A stretch of DNA of 13,310 nt, taken from Temnopleurus reevesii. Lineage: Eukaryota; Echinodermata; Echinoidea; Temnopleuroida; Temnopleuridae. This document shows, piece after piece, positions 1 through 7,794 of the stretch. Location of the stretch: the NCBI GenBank assembly GCA_036244855.1, contig BQKZ01004758.1, positions 29,310 to 42,619 on the forward strand, in the 5' to 3' direction. Positions within the stretch are counted from its first letter, which is position 1. Each line of letters begins with the position of its first letter. Position numbers and translations under genes: made by a program. The notes below the pieces were generated by a model that saw only the letters and a program-made list of their open reading frames with translations, had not been told where the DNA came from and ran no database searches.

Positions 1-118
1 TTGATTCGCGCACGGTATGCGCATTTAACAAGACGCGCATGAAACAATGATTTTGATTGGCGCGTTCCGATCAACTGCAACTTGCGATCAATTGCAACTT
101 TTGAACAACACCCCCTTA
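1..118 (-). mobile_element. MITE, GTTGTTCAAAA family, partial copy at window edge
   Basis: The segment ends TTGCAACTTTTGAACAACACCCC. Along most of its length it is the reverse complement of 5943-6060, including CATGAAACAATG, TTTTGATTGGCGC, TCCGATCAACTGCA and CTTGCGATCAATTGCAAC. Only one terminus is seen; the other lies left of the window. There is no coding capacity. It is most likely a non-autonomous DNA element, superfamily unassigned. Confidence 0.7.
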
Positions 119-447
119 GTCGCATGCCTGTTTAACGCGCACTACTAAACCAAACACAACACGACTGTTTACGACCGATGCCCAAACTAGTGCCTTGATG
201 AAAGTGGCTTTTGTGGATAAGTATTTTGGGAAAGGAAATTAGATTCGAACATGGAATGCGTTGAATGAAGCTCACTGAAGTAAACCATGACATCTCTACA
301 CAATGTACTAATCCAAAGTAAAACTAGAACGACTTAAGCTAAAACAACTAGTGGTGATTGGCAGAATAGCAGAAATAATGCTTAAAGCATCACGAGAGGC
401 AGGAGAGATTAGAGTATGACAGATTAGACATTTATAATCAAAATATA
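119..447. other. No recognised feature
   Basis: Non-repetitive AT-rich sequence between the edge MITE and the (GA)n tract. No coding pattern, RNA gene or clear repeat was seen on either strand. Confidence 0.5.
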
Positions 448-481
448 AAGAGAGAGACAGACAGAGAGGGACAGAGAGAGA

Positions 482-533
<52 letters not shown>

Positions 534-536
534 CAG
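448..536. repeat. (GA)n microsatellite
   Basis: About 90 bases of mostly GA dinucleotides with scattered C and A interruptions; the purest part is about 490-523. On the minus strand it reads as a Ser-Leu run, an artefact of the repeat. Its length probably varies between individuals. Confidence 0.95.
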
Positions 537-537
537 A

Positions 538-2120
538 TGGTTAGAAGAAAGAGGATTATTGTTTCGGAGGGGTATGAATCTACCCATGAAAATGAATTCG
601 TTTTTGACAGAAAAAAAGGAAATTGGAAGAGATAGAAAGCCAGCAGCAGGGCACACTGAGGTAGCTACAAATTCTCAGATACATGAAAGACACGACACAG
701 CTTCATTAAGATGGAAAAATGTTCCAAACCTGAAAAGTTAAGAAGGGTTGCCTAGGTGACGGGTCTTCGGATAGAAAGGTGAGAAGATTATGAGATTCCA
801 GTTAAAAGCCCTCTCAGTCAGTGAGATGTAGAGCTTTCTAAAGCTTTCGATCTATTTCCACAAATCTATCAAGCCCAATCACATTCGTCTTGCTGGTGGA
901 GAAAATGGTTAAAGACACTGTCACACATTGCGGTTGCACAATTTGTAACATTCTCAAACCAAGCTGTCTGTCCTATCTAAATATATTCAGATAGATGAAA
1001 AATCAACAGAGGATCCAAAAATAAAGAAATTTATTCATGCACTATCAAGATATATATGAACATTTATAAATATAAAAATATATATATGAACATTGGATTA
1101 AAGCGTAGGACCGACGCATTAATTCCAGTAAAAAGCCTATGGAGGCGACGTTTTATATTTTCGTTTGTTTAAAGCATTAAACGTTGATTTTAAAGCCTGA
1201 TATTTTCCCAGTTTAGTTTATATGCACCATCAATCTTTTAGATAACCTCTATCATCTGGCAATTGAGAACTTTTTAAATGAAAACAATGTTAAACAATGG
1301 CTTTAAGCTGGGCTAGGATACAGGAAGGACTGTAGACCTTAAAAGAGAATAGAATGACTGTCAAACGCCTAGATACAAAGCACCTCTTTTTGCACCTTTT
1401 ATTTGCGTTATCTTGCCGATTTATCAAAGTAATGTTAACCTTTTGATGAATTATATAACCGGCCTATAATCTAAATCTCTCCAAATGTAAAGCCCACACC
1501 GTTAGATCTCTGTTTTCACTTTCGCTATAAAGCCCGTCAAATATCATCTATAACTGTCGTCTGGTTCTTCTTTATTCAGCATTTAAATGTTTGTTCTCAA
1601 TTTCTCTACTCTGTTTTATCCACCTACCGGTATCTCATAAATATTTTGTAAGCATATGTTGTATTGCTAAACCTTGTACATATCTACTCACGTAGAATGT
1701 ATTCTAGGTGTAAACTATCTTGTAAATATGCTTTGGTTTTGTATATGACAATAAAGTATATTTTGAACACTCTTCTGTGCATCTTTCTTTCAATCTTCTC
1801 CTTCGTCTCTTGTTTTGTATATAACTTTTATTTTTTTATATTTCAAATGGGAACTTCACCTTGACATTGATGTGTTGTCAGTAAATGCAGAAAATTAGAC
1901 TAACGAACTGTAAAATTTTGAGCAAAATCGGAAAATCAATAGTTAGGAATGTTCAAAGTTTGCATTTCCCCCCCAATAATGCCCCACTAATGGCCATCGT
2001 AGAATGGACAACCTTGCCATAATCAATGATGTCCGAAATATACTAAGGGAAAGATAACGTTGTGTTTACTTTTCTACCGAAAAAAAAGTATTCGTACAAA
2101 CATGCTCCAAGTTGGCCGTG
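538..2120. other. No gene recognised; AT-rich non-coding DNA
   Basis: The open frames here are short, with no recognisable domain or splice-bounded exon. A search by eye for the TM1, TM2 and N-terminal exons of the receptor failed. Minor items are an ATATATGAACATT repeat at about 1054-1095 and several AAAGCC words between 800 and 1535 (around 804, 1130, 1193, 1490, 1530) with no clear unit. It is probably intron or upstream DNA of the receptor gene. Confidence 0.45.
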
Positions 2121-2220
2121 ATATTCATTTTTACCTACGAATTCGAGTTATTATTCTTAATTCTTTCATTCACGTTTTTAAAACTCAAATATAAGTGTAC
2201 CTTATTATCTACATTTTCGT
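2121..2220 (+). repeat. Intron segment repeat, copy A
   Basis: This roughly 100 bp segment shares order and wording with 2330-2428: TTATTATTCTTAATTC against TAATTATTCTTTATTC, then ACTCAAATATAAGTGTACC against ACTTGAATACAGGTGTACC. It lies 60 bases before the relic exon. Copy B lies before the real exon, so the repeated unit was probably intron end plus exon. Confidence 0.75.
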
Positions 2221-2256
2221 TTTGTTTCCACTATATCCCCCCTCCATCTATTCCAG

Positions 2257-2321
2257 ATCGGTGATCAAGCAAGATGTATTACTCTGGCAGCTATGAGCGT
2301 GGATAGATACCTATGATAGTT
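2257..2321 (+). pseudogene. Relic duplicate of the TM3/DRY exon (frameshifted, truncated)
   Basis: A pyrimidine-rich run and TTCCAG end at 2256, followed in phase 0 by IGDQARCITLAAMSVDRYL and then TGA at 2314-2316. Aligned from the splice site without gaps, 13 of the first 18 residues match the real exon at 2743, including the C-ITL-AMSVDRY core, and a 19-base run over AMSVD is identical. Adding one base after TACCT would continue the frame as DRYLMIV, so the stop looks like a one-base deletion. The exon's second half (PLKSL, RTP, TM4) is missing: the sequence runs directly into repeated intron DNA. A weak GTAAAA donor is possible at 2322. It is most likely a dead exon duplicate; a regulated stop-containing (poison) exon is a less likely alternative. 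Confidence 0.82.
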
Positions 2322-2329
2322 GTAAAAAT

Positions 2330-2428
2330 GGTGTTTATTTTCACCCGTGATTTTGAGTAATTATTCTTTATTCACTTTATACAAACTTGAATACAGGTGT
2401 ACCTTATCATTTATATTTAAAAAACGAT
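2330..2428 (+). repeat. Intron segment repeat, copy B
   Basis: Partner of 2121-2220, about 200 bases downstream and starting directly after the relic exon. Its TGTACC landmark is 345 bases before the functional exon, against 61 bases between the same landmark and the relic exon. About 280 bases therefore appear to have been gained between copy B and the real exon, or lost from copy A's side. Confidence 0.72.
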
Positions 2429-2600
2429 GATATAAAAAACGATGAAGCGACGCGTTCCGTTGATAATATAAAAATAAAATGAGTAATGTGTAGACCGCAA
2501 GTGAAGACATAGTCCTCTAATGATGGGGTATAACCCTCAAATAAGAAAGAAAGTCTTGCTACTCTTCAGGTACCATGACACGAGACGAATGAAATTAGAA

Positions 2601-2656
2601 AAATCCGTTTCGTAACAGACGTGTTAAACACGTCTGCTGCATGGCACGACGGATTT
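2601..2656. repeat. Nested palindrome upstream of the functional exon
   Basis: The inner palindrome at 2616-2636 has 10 bp perfect arms (CAGACGTGTT / AACACGTCTG) around one base. The outer arms AAATCCGT (2601-2608) and ACGGATTT (2649-2656) are also perfect. It lies about 86 bases before the TM3 exon, inside the roughly 280 bases present only on the functional side. It may be a small inserted hairpin or a short foldback remnant. Confidence 0.7.
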
Positions 2657-2742
2657 AGCTCTGACCTTCTTTAAAAAAATATGAGCGCTGATGATGAAAA
2701 TAAATATGAAAATAAATATCATTTATATTTTCTATTTTACAG

Positions 2743-2878
2743 GTGAGTGCCCAGGCGACATGTATCACACTAACAGCTATGAGCGTGGATAGGTACCAAG
2801 CTATCGTGTATCCTCTCAAGTCATTACGTAACAGGACACCCCAGATAGCACTCCTTGTCAGCATCGGTATATGGACGT
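2743..2878 (+). CDS. Internal exon of kisspeptin-receptor-like GPCR (TM3-DRY-ICL2-TM4)
   Basis: This 136 bp exon encodes 45 codons plus one base (phase 0 start, phase 1 end). The acceptor is TTTTACAG ending at 2742 and the donor is GTAAGT from 2879. The peptide begins VSAQATC, continues with [11 protein letters not shown] (end of TM3 and the DRY switch), then a second intracellular loop with [11 protein letters not shown], and the start of TM4 ending in GIWT. From family knowledge, [17 protein letters not shown] and PL+SL++RTP are hallmarks of kisspeptin/GPR54 receptors. Vertebrate GPR54 proteins often carry DRW or DRC, while this protein has the more general DRY. The receptor would sit in the plasma membrane and couple a neuropeptide to G proteins; this is inferred from family. 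Galanin or allatostatin-A receptor is the main alternative. The leftover T joins GC of the exon at 9769 to make a Cys codon and complete TM4. The start codon lies outside the recognised exons. Confidence 0.9.
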
Positions 2879-3041
2879 GTAAGTATTGATAGGAATACTT
2901 TGAGATATAACGTTTTAAACGGATTCTACTATATTAGATGTACATTCTAAACATTCAGGTAAATAGAATTTTTCAAAGCGGCGTCCCGGGCGGCTATCAG
3001 TACCTGAACTTTCTTATTAGATATACTTCCTAGATCACATT

Positions 3042-3354
3042 GGCCCGTATTCCGATAGCGAGGTTTAAGTTAACCCTGGTCTAAATCTGTTGTTTAAGTA
3101 TGGGTAGCCAAAAGTGCCAAAATTTTTATTTACAATGAATAATTTGTATGTTAACTGCTCTCTTTTCCCATACTCTAATAATGTAGAAAACTATTGAAGT
3201 TTTTATTCCGAGACAGTTTTAAATAATATGAGTGCCAAATGTGCTGGTAAATTAAACATCGACTATTATAGATTCAAGCCTGTTTTGGCTCTCCATACTT
3301 AAACCACAGATTTAGACCAGGGTTAAGTTAAACCTCGCTATCGGAATACGGGCC
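3042..3354. mobile_element. MITE with 72 bp terminal inverted repeats
   Basis: The arms 3042-3113 and 3283-3354 are inverted copies with about four mismatches. They begin GGCCCGTATTCCGATAGCG and include CCCTGGTCTAAATCTG and GTTTAAGTATGG. ATT is found directly on both sides (3039-3041 and 3355-3357), consistent with a 3 bp target duplication. The 169 bp core has no coding capacity. I recall similar GGCCCGTATTC-ended elements from marine invertebrates. The short TSD suggests a cut-and-paste superfamily such as PIF/Harbinger, but no transposase is present to confirm it. Confidence 0.88.
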
Positions 3355-3421
3355 ATTATGTGTCGATACTTAGGTTTGTGGGAAACTATTGATGCCCCTA
3401 AAGATTTACTGACACATTTGT

Positions 3422-3621
3422 GTTTTTAGCCTGCGTCGGCCCAGCGTTTTTGGAAATAAAAAAACGCTCCCTGGACGTACGCACAACGACGCAGGTCATA
3501 CGGTGGATTTACGCTCGGCGTACGCTCCTTGAATGTCAGACCATCGTCTGATCCGCGTATGCTGTGCGTCCAGATAGCGTTTTTAATTTCCGAAACGCTG
3601 GGCCGACGCATGCTAAAAAAA
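3422..3621. mobile_element. Foldback/MITE, AGCCTGCGTCGGCCCAGCG family, copy 1
   Basis: The left arm GTTTTTAGCCTGCGTCGGCC, CAGCGTTTTTGGAAAT, AAAACGCT, CTGGACG is mirrored on the right with only a few differences, giving arms of about 65-70 bases and a near-complete hairpin over some 200 bp. The same family recurs at 12085-12333. It is GC-richer than the surrounding intron. The open frame on the minus strand simply follows the palindrome and is not taken as a gene. Confidence 0.85.
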
Positions 3622-3739
3622 TCAAGAGGTTTACCTATAATATCCAGATATTGGTTAAAACATTAATTTGATGTGAAACCATCTTTAATGTATTTGGCGG
3701 TGTTTCATCAAATTATGGAAGACTTTAATAACTACTGGT

Positions 3740-3840
3740 ATCAGATCTGGTGTTTTTGTAATTGCTAATGATAATCATACGAGTATTAATTACAAGAACT
3801 GCTACCAGTCGCTCCTAAAGCTAAGTCGCTCTTGCAGTCG
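3740..3840. repeat. Weak inverted repeat and AGTCGCTC triplet
   Basis: TACTGGTATC and GTTTTTGTAATT are mirrored by AATTACAAGAAC and GCTACCAGTC about 35 bases later. AGTCGCTC/AGTCGTTC then occurs three times between about 3807 and 3843. This may be a decayed foldback; nothing further was recognised. Confidence 0.4.
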
Positions 3841-4095
3841 TTCCCATAGACACCTCGAGACCATAACCTGTGATGTATCTTGTCTAAATCAAATACTGTA
3901 GATGGATGCATGAAAATCCCATGATAACACCAATGAAGGGGTCTCGTAGATGCTATTACATCAAAACAATTTGAAATATTGCTTGAACTTCATTTTTCAT
4001 AATTTCAACTTATAGCCGTGTCACATAAATTAGAGGGGTTTACCCATGAAGGTGAACTCACTCCCTTAATCTTACAGCCAACGTCAGACCAGTAT

Positions 4096-4218
4096 TTATA
4101 AAGCCAACGCGTGTTTCCGTTGAACGCTAGACGAACGCCTTCAACGTCGCAGAACCGCCTTTTTACTGTATTTTGCGTTCGTCCAGCGTCACAAACGGTG
4201 GGAATACGTTGGTTATAA
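4096..4218. repeat. Inverted repeat, possible small MITE
   Basis: The left arm TATAAAGCCAACG...ACGCTAGACGAACGC is mirrored by GCGTTCGTCCAGCGT...CGTTGGTTATA on the right. The best paired blocks are CCAACG, ACGCTrGACGAACGC and CCGCC/GGCGG around 4154-4159. Arms are diverged. It is unlike the other element families in the window. Confidence 0.6.
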
Positions 4219-4300
4219 CAGCAAACTAAGAAATTTGTAACATTGCGTGCGGATTCTAGCAAAGTTATTTTAGAAAATTCCTGCTTTTATCCTTCCATGG

Positions 4301-4735
4301 CCTTGATAAGAATCCCTTTTTATTGTTTATTTCTTATTTTCGTGCTGAATATTTTGAGTTGTGACATGGTTATGTTACCTAAAGAATTTATCTGTCATTT
4401 CTTTCTTGCCTGGCCTTGATAAGAATCCCTTTTTATTGTTTATTTCTTATTTTCGTGCTGAATATTTTGAGTTGTGACATGGTTATGTTACCTAAAGAAT
4501 TTATCTGTCATTTCTTTCTTGCCTGGCCTTGATAAGAATCCCTGTTTCATTTTGTTTTGTTTGGATTTTGTTTTGCTGAATATTTCGATTTCTGATATAC
4601 TGTCACCTCAAGAGCTTTCCGCAATTTTTTCTTCTTGCCTCCTGGCGTTGATAAGAATCCCTCTGTGTTTTGTTTTGGTTTGTTGTTATGCTATATTTTG
4701 TGTGGTTTTGGGTGTTTTTTGTGCTGAATATTATT
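4301..4735 (+). repeat. Minisatellite block 1 (four units, first two identical)
   Basis: Units begin CCTTGATAAGAATCCCT at 4301, 4414, 4527 and (as GTTGATAAG) 4648. Each continues through a T-rich part, TGCTGAATATTTTGA, a GT(T/C)ACCT(A/C)A(A/G)AG block and TCTTGCCTGG. Units 1 and 2 are identical over 113 bases; units 3 and 4 are diverged and T-richer. The open frame across 4474-4848 is a by-product of the repeat. Confidence 0.92.
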
Positions 4736-5200
4736 CATATATCCCGAGCTCTGAGAAAGTATATTGGAATTATATTTCTAAGGATGGGCTAGCAATACTA
4801 TTTTTCCGAGGGGCGAAGCCCCCGAGGAAAAATAGTTTTCTTTGCTAGCCCATCCGAAGTTGGCGACGTATATATATCTAAGATATAAATGTAAGATAAG
4901 ATAAGATATCTTAAGATAAGATATTAAGATATTAAGATATAAAGATATATTAAGATATAATAATAATATAATATATATATTAAGATATATTAAGATATAA
5001 AGATATATTAAGATATTAAGATATTTTAAGATAAGATATCTTATCTTAAATATATCTTATTTATATATATCATTTACATTTATATCTTATATATATATCT
5101 TATATATATATAAGATATATATATCTTATATATATATAAGATATATATATAAGATATATATTCCAATATACTTTCGAAGTAACTGTTCGGGATATTTGAT
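4736..5200. mobile_element. Foldback insertion with strong hairpin and AT-rich core
   Basis: The outer arms around 4738-4774 and 5156-5194 are inverted copies with a perfect core GAAAGTATATTGGAAT (4755-4770) / its complement (5160-5175) and CCCGA/TCGGG ends. Inside is a tight hairpin at 4782-4855: GGATGGGCTAGCAA pairs perfectly with 4842-4855, and CTATTTTTCC with 4826-4835, around GGGGCGAAGCCCC. The rest (4866-5160) is a run of TAAGATA, TATATC and ATAT words that also folds on itself. It interrupts the minisatellite, so it was inserted later. Element class unknown. Confidence 0.72.
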
Positions 5201-5603
5201 TTATATCTCTTAAAAAGAGATAAAAAACTACAACTTACTCAGATACTCGGCTCAACCGTACTCAGTCACATTCATTCACTGTCACACTCAGTCGGTACCC
5301 ACTCAGTCACGGCACAGTGCTGTACTGCCACAGTACACGTCACTACGTCTAGCTGATTATTAAACAACATTTTTCTCCCCGAATGCAGTACTTGTTCTTC
5401 TATAAAGTAGGACATTTTTGTGAGCAAACTAATGTTATCCATTCAAACATTTCACAGGATGAACGATTACCAATAGGTTGAACAAAAGCTGGCCGACAAC
5501 AAAGTCCTTCGTGTACGTCGCCATCTTTGTTTACGTTTTCGCGGACCGCTTCACATGTTCTGCGCGTGCGCAGTTGTGCATTTCTACCGCGGTTGAGTAT
5601 ATT
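5201..5603. other. Non-repetitive part of the insertion; NRF-1-like site
   Basis: No gene recognised. ACTCAGTC occurs three times (5260, 5286, 5301). TGCGCGTGCGCA at 5561-5572 matches the vertebrate NRF-1 consensus on its complement, next to a GC-richer patch (CGCCATCTTTGTTTACG, TTTTCGCGGACCGC). TACGTCGCCA at 5514-5523 is the exact complement of TGGCGACGTA at 4861-4870 beside the hairpin. It may be a promoter-like fragment carried with the insertion, or chance. Confidence 0.45.
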
Positions 5604-5848
5604 GAAAAATAGACCGAATTGATTTTGGTGGCTTGTTTACTAGTTGAAATATATGAAAGCATGTTTGCCCCCATCGACCAATCATATAGCTTGATATCTC
5701 ATGAATATTCATAGATGAGATATAATGAAAAATATACCGAATTGATTTTGGTGGCTTGTTTACTAGTTGAAATATATGAAAGCATGTTTGCCCCATCGAC
5801 CAATCATAGAGCTTGATATCTCATGAATATTCATAAATGAGATATAAT
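5604..5848 (+). repeat. Tandem duplication, two units of about 123 bp
   Basis: Unit 1 (5604-5726) and unit 2 (5727-5848) differ at only a handful of bases, including one fewer C in the run after TTTG. Each carries ACCGAATTGATTTTGGTGGC, CATGTTTGCCCC, CATCGACCAATCATA and a small palindrome ATATCTCATgaatattcATxxATGAGATAT. The minus-strand open frame repeats its peptide and is not taken as a gene. Confidence 0.92.
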
Positions 5849-5861
5849 AAGATTTATAACG

Positions 5862-6575
5862 TGATGTTACCTCAAGAGCTATTCAGACATCATGTTTTAA
5901 ACCCTTTTCCACTTTGATGCTGAATATTTTGATTTGTGTTATGGGGGATGGGTTGCTCAAAAGTTGCAATTGATCGCAAGTTGCATGCAGTTGATCGGAA
6001 AGCGCCAATCAAAATCATTGTTTCACGCGCGTATTGTTTCATGTGCTTACCGGGCGCGAATGAAAATGCGCGTTACTAAGTGCAAAGTTGCATTTGATTT
6101 GCAGTTGATTTTGAACAACACCCCAATAGTGATACAAGAAGAATTGATCCGTCATTTTTTTTTTCTTGCCTGGCCTTTATAAGAATCTCTGTTTCGTTTT
6201 GTTTTGTTTCGATTTTTTGGTGAATATTTTGATCTATGACATAATGTTACCCCAAAAGCTTTCCATCATCTTTCTTCTGCCTCATGACCTTGATATGACA
6301 ATCCCTAGGTGTTTTGTTTTGTTTTTGTTGTTATGCTATATTTTGTTTTGTTTTGGGTATTTTTTGTTCTAAATATTTTGATCTATGACATAATGTTACC
6401 TCAAGAGCTATCCATCATCTTTCTTCTTGCCTGTATGGCCTTGATAAGAATGTTTTTTTGTTTTGTTTGTTTTTGTTTCTTTGTTTCTGGGGGGGATCCG
6501 TGCTGTATTTCGATTTATGACATAATGTTACCTCAAGAGCTATCCATCATCGTTCTTCTCGCTTGGCCTGGATAA
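5862..6575 (+). repeat. Minisatellite block 2
   Basis: The same unit resumes with GTGATGTTACCTCAAGAGCT and GCTGAATATTTTGATTTGTG, is split by a MITE at 5943-6124, and then continues with units starting near 6174, 6288 and 6439. Repeating words are CTATGACATAATGTTACC, TCAAGAGCTATCCATCATC and TTCTTCTTGCCT. Open frames here encode the repeated peptide MLPQELSII because of the repeat, not because of coding selection. Unit length varies from about 114 to 150 bases. Confidence 0.9.
5943..6124 (+). mobile_element. MITE, GTTGTTCAAAA family, complete copy inside minisatellite
   Basis: It starts GGGG...GTTGCTCAAAAGTTGCA and ends with the complement, TGATTTTGAACAACACCCC, so the termini are inverted. It is about 182 bp with no ORF of its own. 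The left half matches the reverse complement of 1-118. It splits a minisatellite unit between TGAATATTTTGATTTGTG and ATTGATCCGTCATT, which marks it as a later insertion. A clear target duplication was not found. Confidence 0.75.
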
Positions 6576-7448
6576 TAAGACGTGCCTCTCTACCACTCGA
6601 GGGATTCGGAACCAACCAAATGGCCTCCAAGGACGACCTCCTTCACCATGTTTCACTCAAAATCTCATTTTGTGTCACATCTCAAGAGAAAATCGATCGC
6701 AGTCGAAGTCAGGTGTAATCGATCCACCGATGTCCAGCGTTTAGTCTACCTCCGAGACATAAATGTTCTGGAGCAAAATTTACATTTGAGATAGTACAAA
6801 CATATAAGTTAAGACTGCACATTTTAAGGTACATTGGCACGATCACTCAAAGCTTCTTTAGGCTTTAATCCAGCCACAATTCAAGTACATTTGAATGAAT
6901 TTCCAGCATAGGGTCTGCGTTTGAAGAATATCCACCTCAGTTGGAGTATCTCTCGAGCAGACGGAAGTGTGTTGACGGGTAATCGATAGTCTCTTCTGCT
7001 TCCACACGATACGTCCCTCTGATAGCCTCTAAATCTCCTTACAGTTTCAAAGATTTAACAAATAAAGCGGCTTTAATTTCATTAGCCAGTGGTTGGTCGT
7101 ATCATATATTGCTTTTATTTTGAGGAAGGGTTTTGAAATGGTATTGACGATTGTAATGAAGACGTTGGGGATGTTATATCTGGATTGTCATTTATATGAA
7201 AGAGCCTAGGTCATGTTGATGAGACTCTTGATTTTGAATTTTAAAGTTCGATATATTAATATCAACGTCTGGGAATCAAATACATGTAATGAAACACAAA
7301 GATCACTTGCTTGGAAGGCAAATGATTATGATACATTCGTTGGTCTCATGTCTGGGAGAGGTATGGGAACCATTTTACAAATAACTTGATCATGGCGATT
7401 CTTTATAAATCAGAGTATGGAAAACGAATTCCTGGTCAGAAAAGTAAC
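6576..7448. other. No recognised feature
   Basis: Intronic, mostly non-repetitive sequence between the minisatellite and the SINE. One 70-codon open frame (6582-6794) shows no recognisable domain or splice context. Confidence 0.45.
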
Positions 7449-7526
7449 TTCACTTGCAAGCAGTTGAGGTCGATTTGCTTGAGAGTAGCGTCATCTCAGG
7501 CAAGAGAGCTTGGGACGGGAAAATAC
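7449..7526 (+). repeat. 78 bp direct repeat left of the SINE
   Basis: It begins TTCACTTGCAAGCAGTTGAG and ends GCTTGGGACGGGAAAATAC, exactly where the tRNA-like head starts. It matches 7795-7872 at 74 of 78 positions; all four differences are transitions. Confidence 0.93.
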
Positions 7527-7794
7527 CGTGGTGTAGTGGTCGTGACTCTCGCCTTTCAACTAGGTTCGAATCCTACCCATGGCGTCAATTTCCTTCAGCA
7601 AGAAATTCATCCACACTCTGCTGCACTCAACCCAGGTGAGGTAAATGGGGACGGCAGGAAGAAATTCCTTGTAATGCGGAGCGCCGTAATGGCTGCCAGC
7701 TAGAGCCGGGTACTAGTGAGTGTAAAGCTTTCAGCGCCATGAGCACCGATAAGGTGAACCTGAGCGCTATACAAGTAGCCACCATTATTATTAA
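7526..7794 (+). mobile_element. tRNA-derived SINE
   Basis: The tRNA-like head has an A box TGGTGTAGTGGT (7529-7540), a B box GGTTCGAATCC (7563-7573, a perfect match) and an acceptor-like stem CCGTGG (7526-7531) with CCATGG (7577-7582). The body contains CTGCACTCAACCCAGGTGAGG and AGAAATTCCTTGTAATG. The tail is GAGCGCTATACAAGTAGCC followed by ATT repeats to about 7792. Transcription would be by RNA polymerase III from the internal promoter, with mobilisation by a LINE. The body and tail resemble SINEs I recall from echinoderms and other invertebrate deuterostomes. Open frames across it are not genes. Confidence 0.88.
7529..7573 (+). promoter_or_regulatory. Internal Pol III promoter (A and B boxes) of the SINE
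   Basis: TGGTGTAGTGGT and GGTTCGAATCC are spaced as in tRNA genes (34 bases between starts). The T-arm has four of five stem pairs. It appears intact enough to support transcription, though activity is untested. Confidence 0.75.

Noticed and set aside
438..656. Minus-strand protein with a Ser-Leu run
   Set aside because: Translation of the (GA)n microsatellite.
538..2120. Upstream receptor exons (TM1/TM2)
   Set aside because: No NxAxxD-like TM2 or W-x-x-G first-loop coding with a donor site was found by eye on the + strand, so no exon was called.
3426..3611. 61-codon minus-strand frame
   Set aside because: It coincides with the foldback element, and palindromic GC-rich DNA readily stays open in one frame.
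4005..4262. 85-codon minus-strand frame
   Set aside because: It overlaps an inverted repeat and shows no known domain or splice context.
4474..4848. 124-codon open frame on the + strand
   Set aside because: It runs through minisatellite units 2-4 and into the foldback hairpin; its Leu/Phe-rich, membrane-like look comes from T-rich repeat DNA.
5584..5796. 70-codon minus-strand frame with an internal peptide repeat
   Set aside because: It is the reverse reading of the 123 bp tandem duplication.
6166..6575. Overlapping open frames with the repeated peptide MLPQELSII
   Set aside because: The peptide repeats because the DNA unit repeats; unit length is not a multiple of three throughout and no domain is recognisable.
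7526..7598. Functional tRNA gene
   Set aside because: A and B boxes are present, but the T-arm has a mismatch, no proper anticodon arm could be drawn, and the sequence continues into a SINE body and ATT tail.
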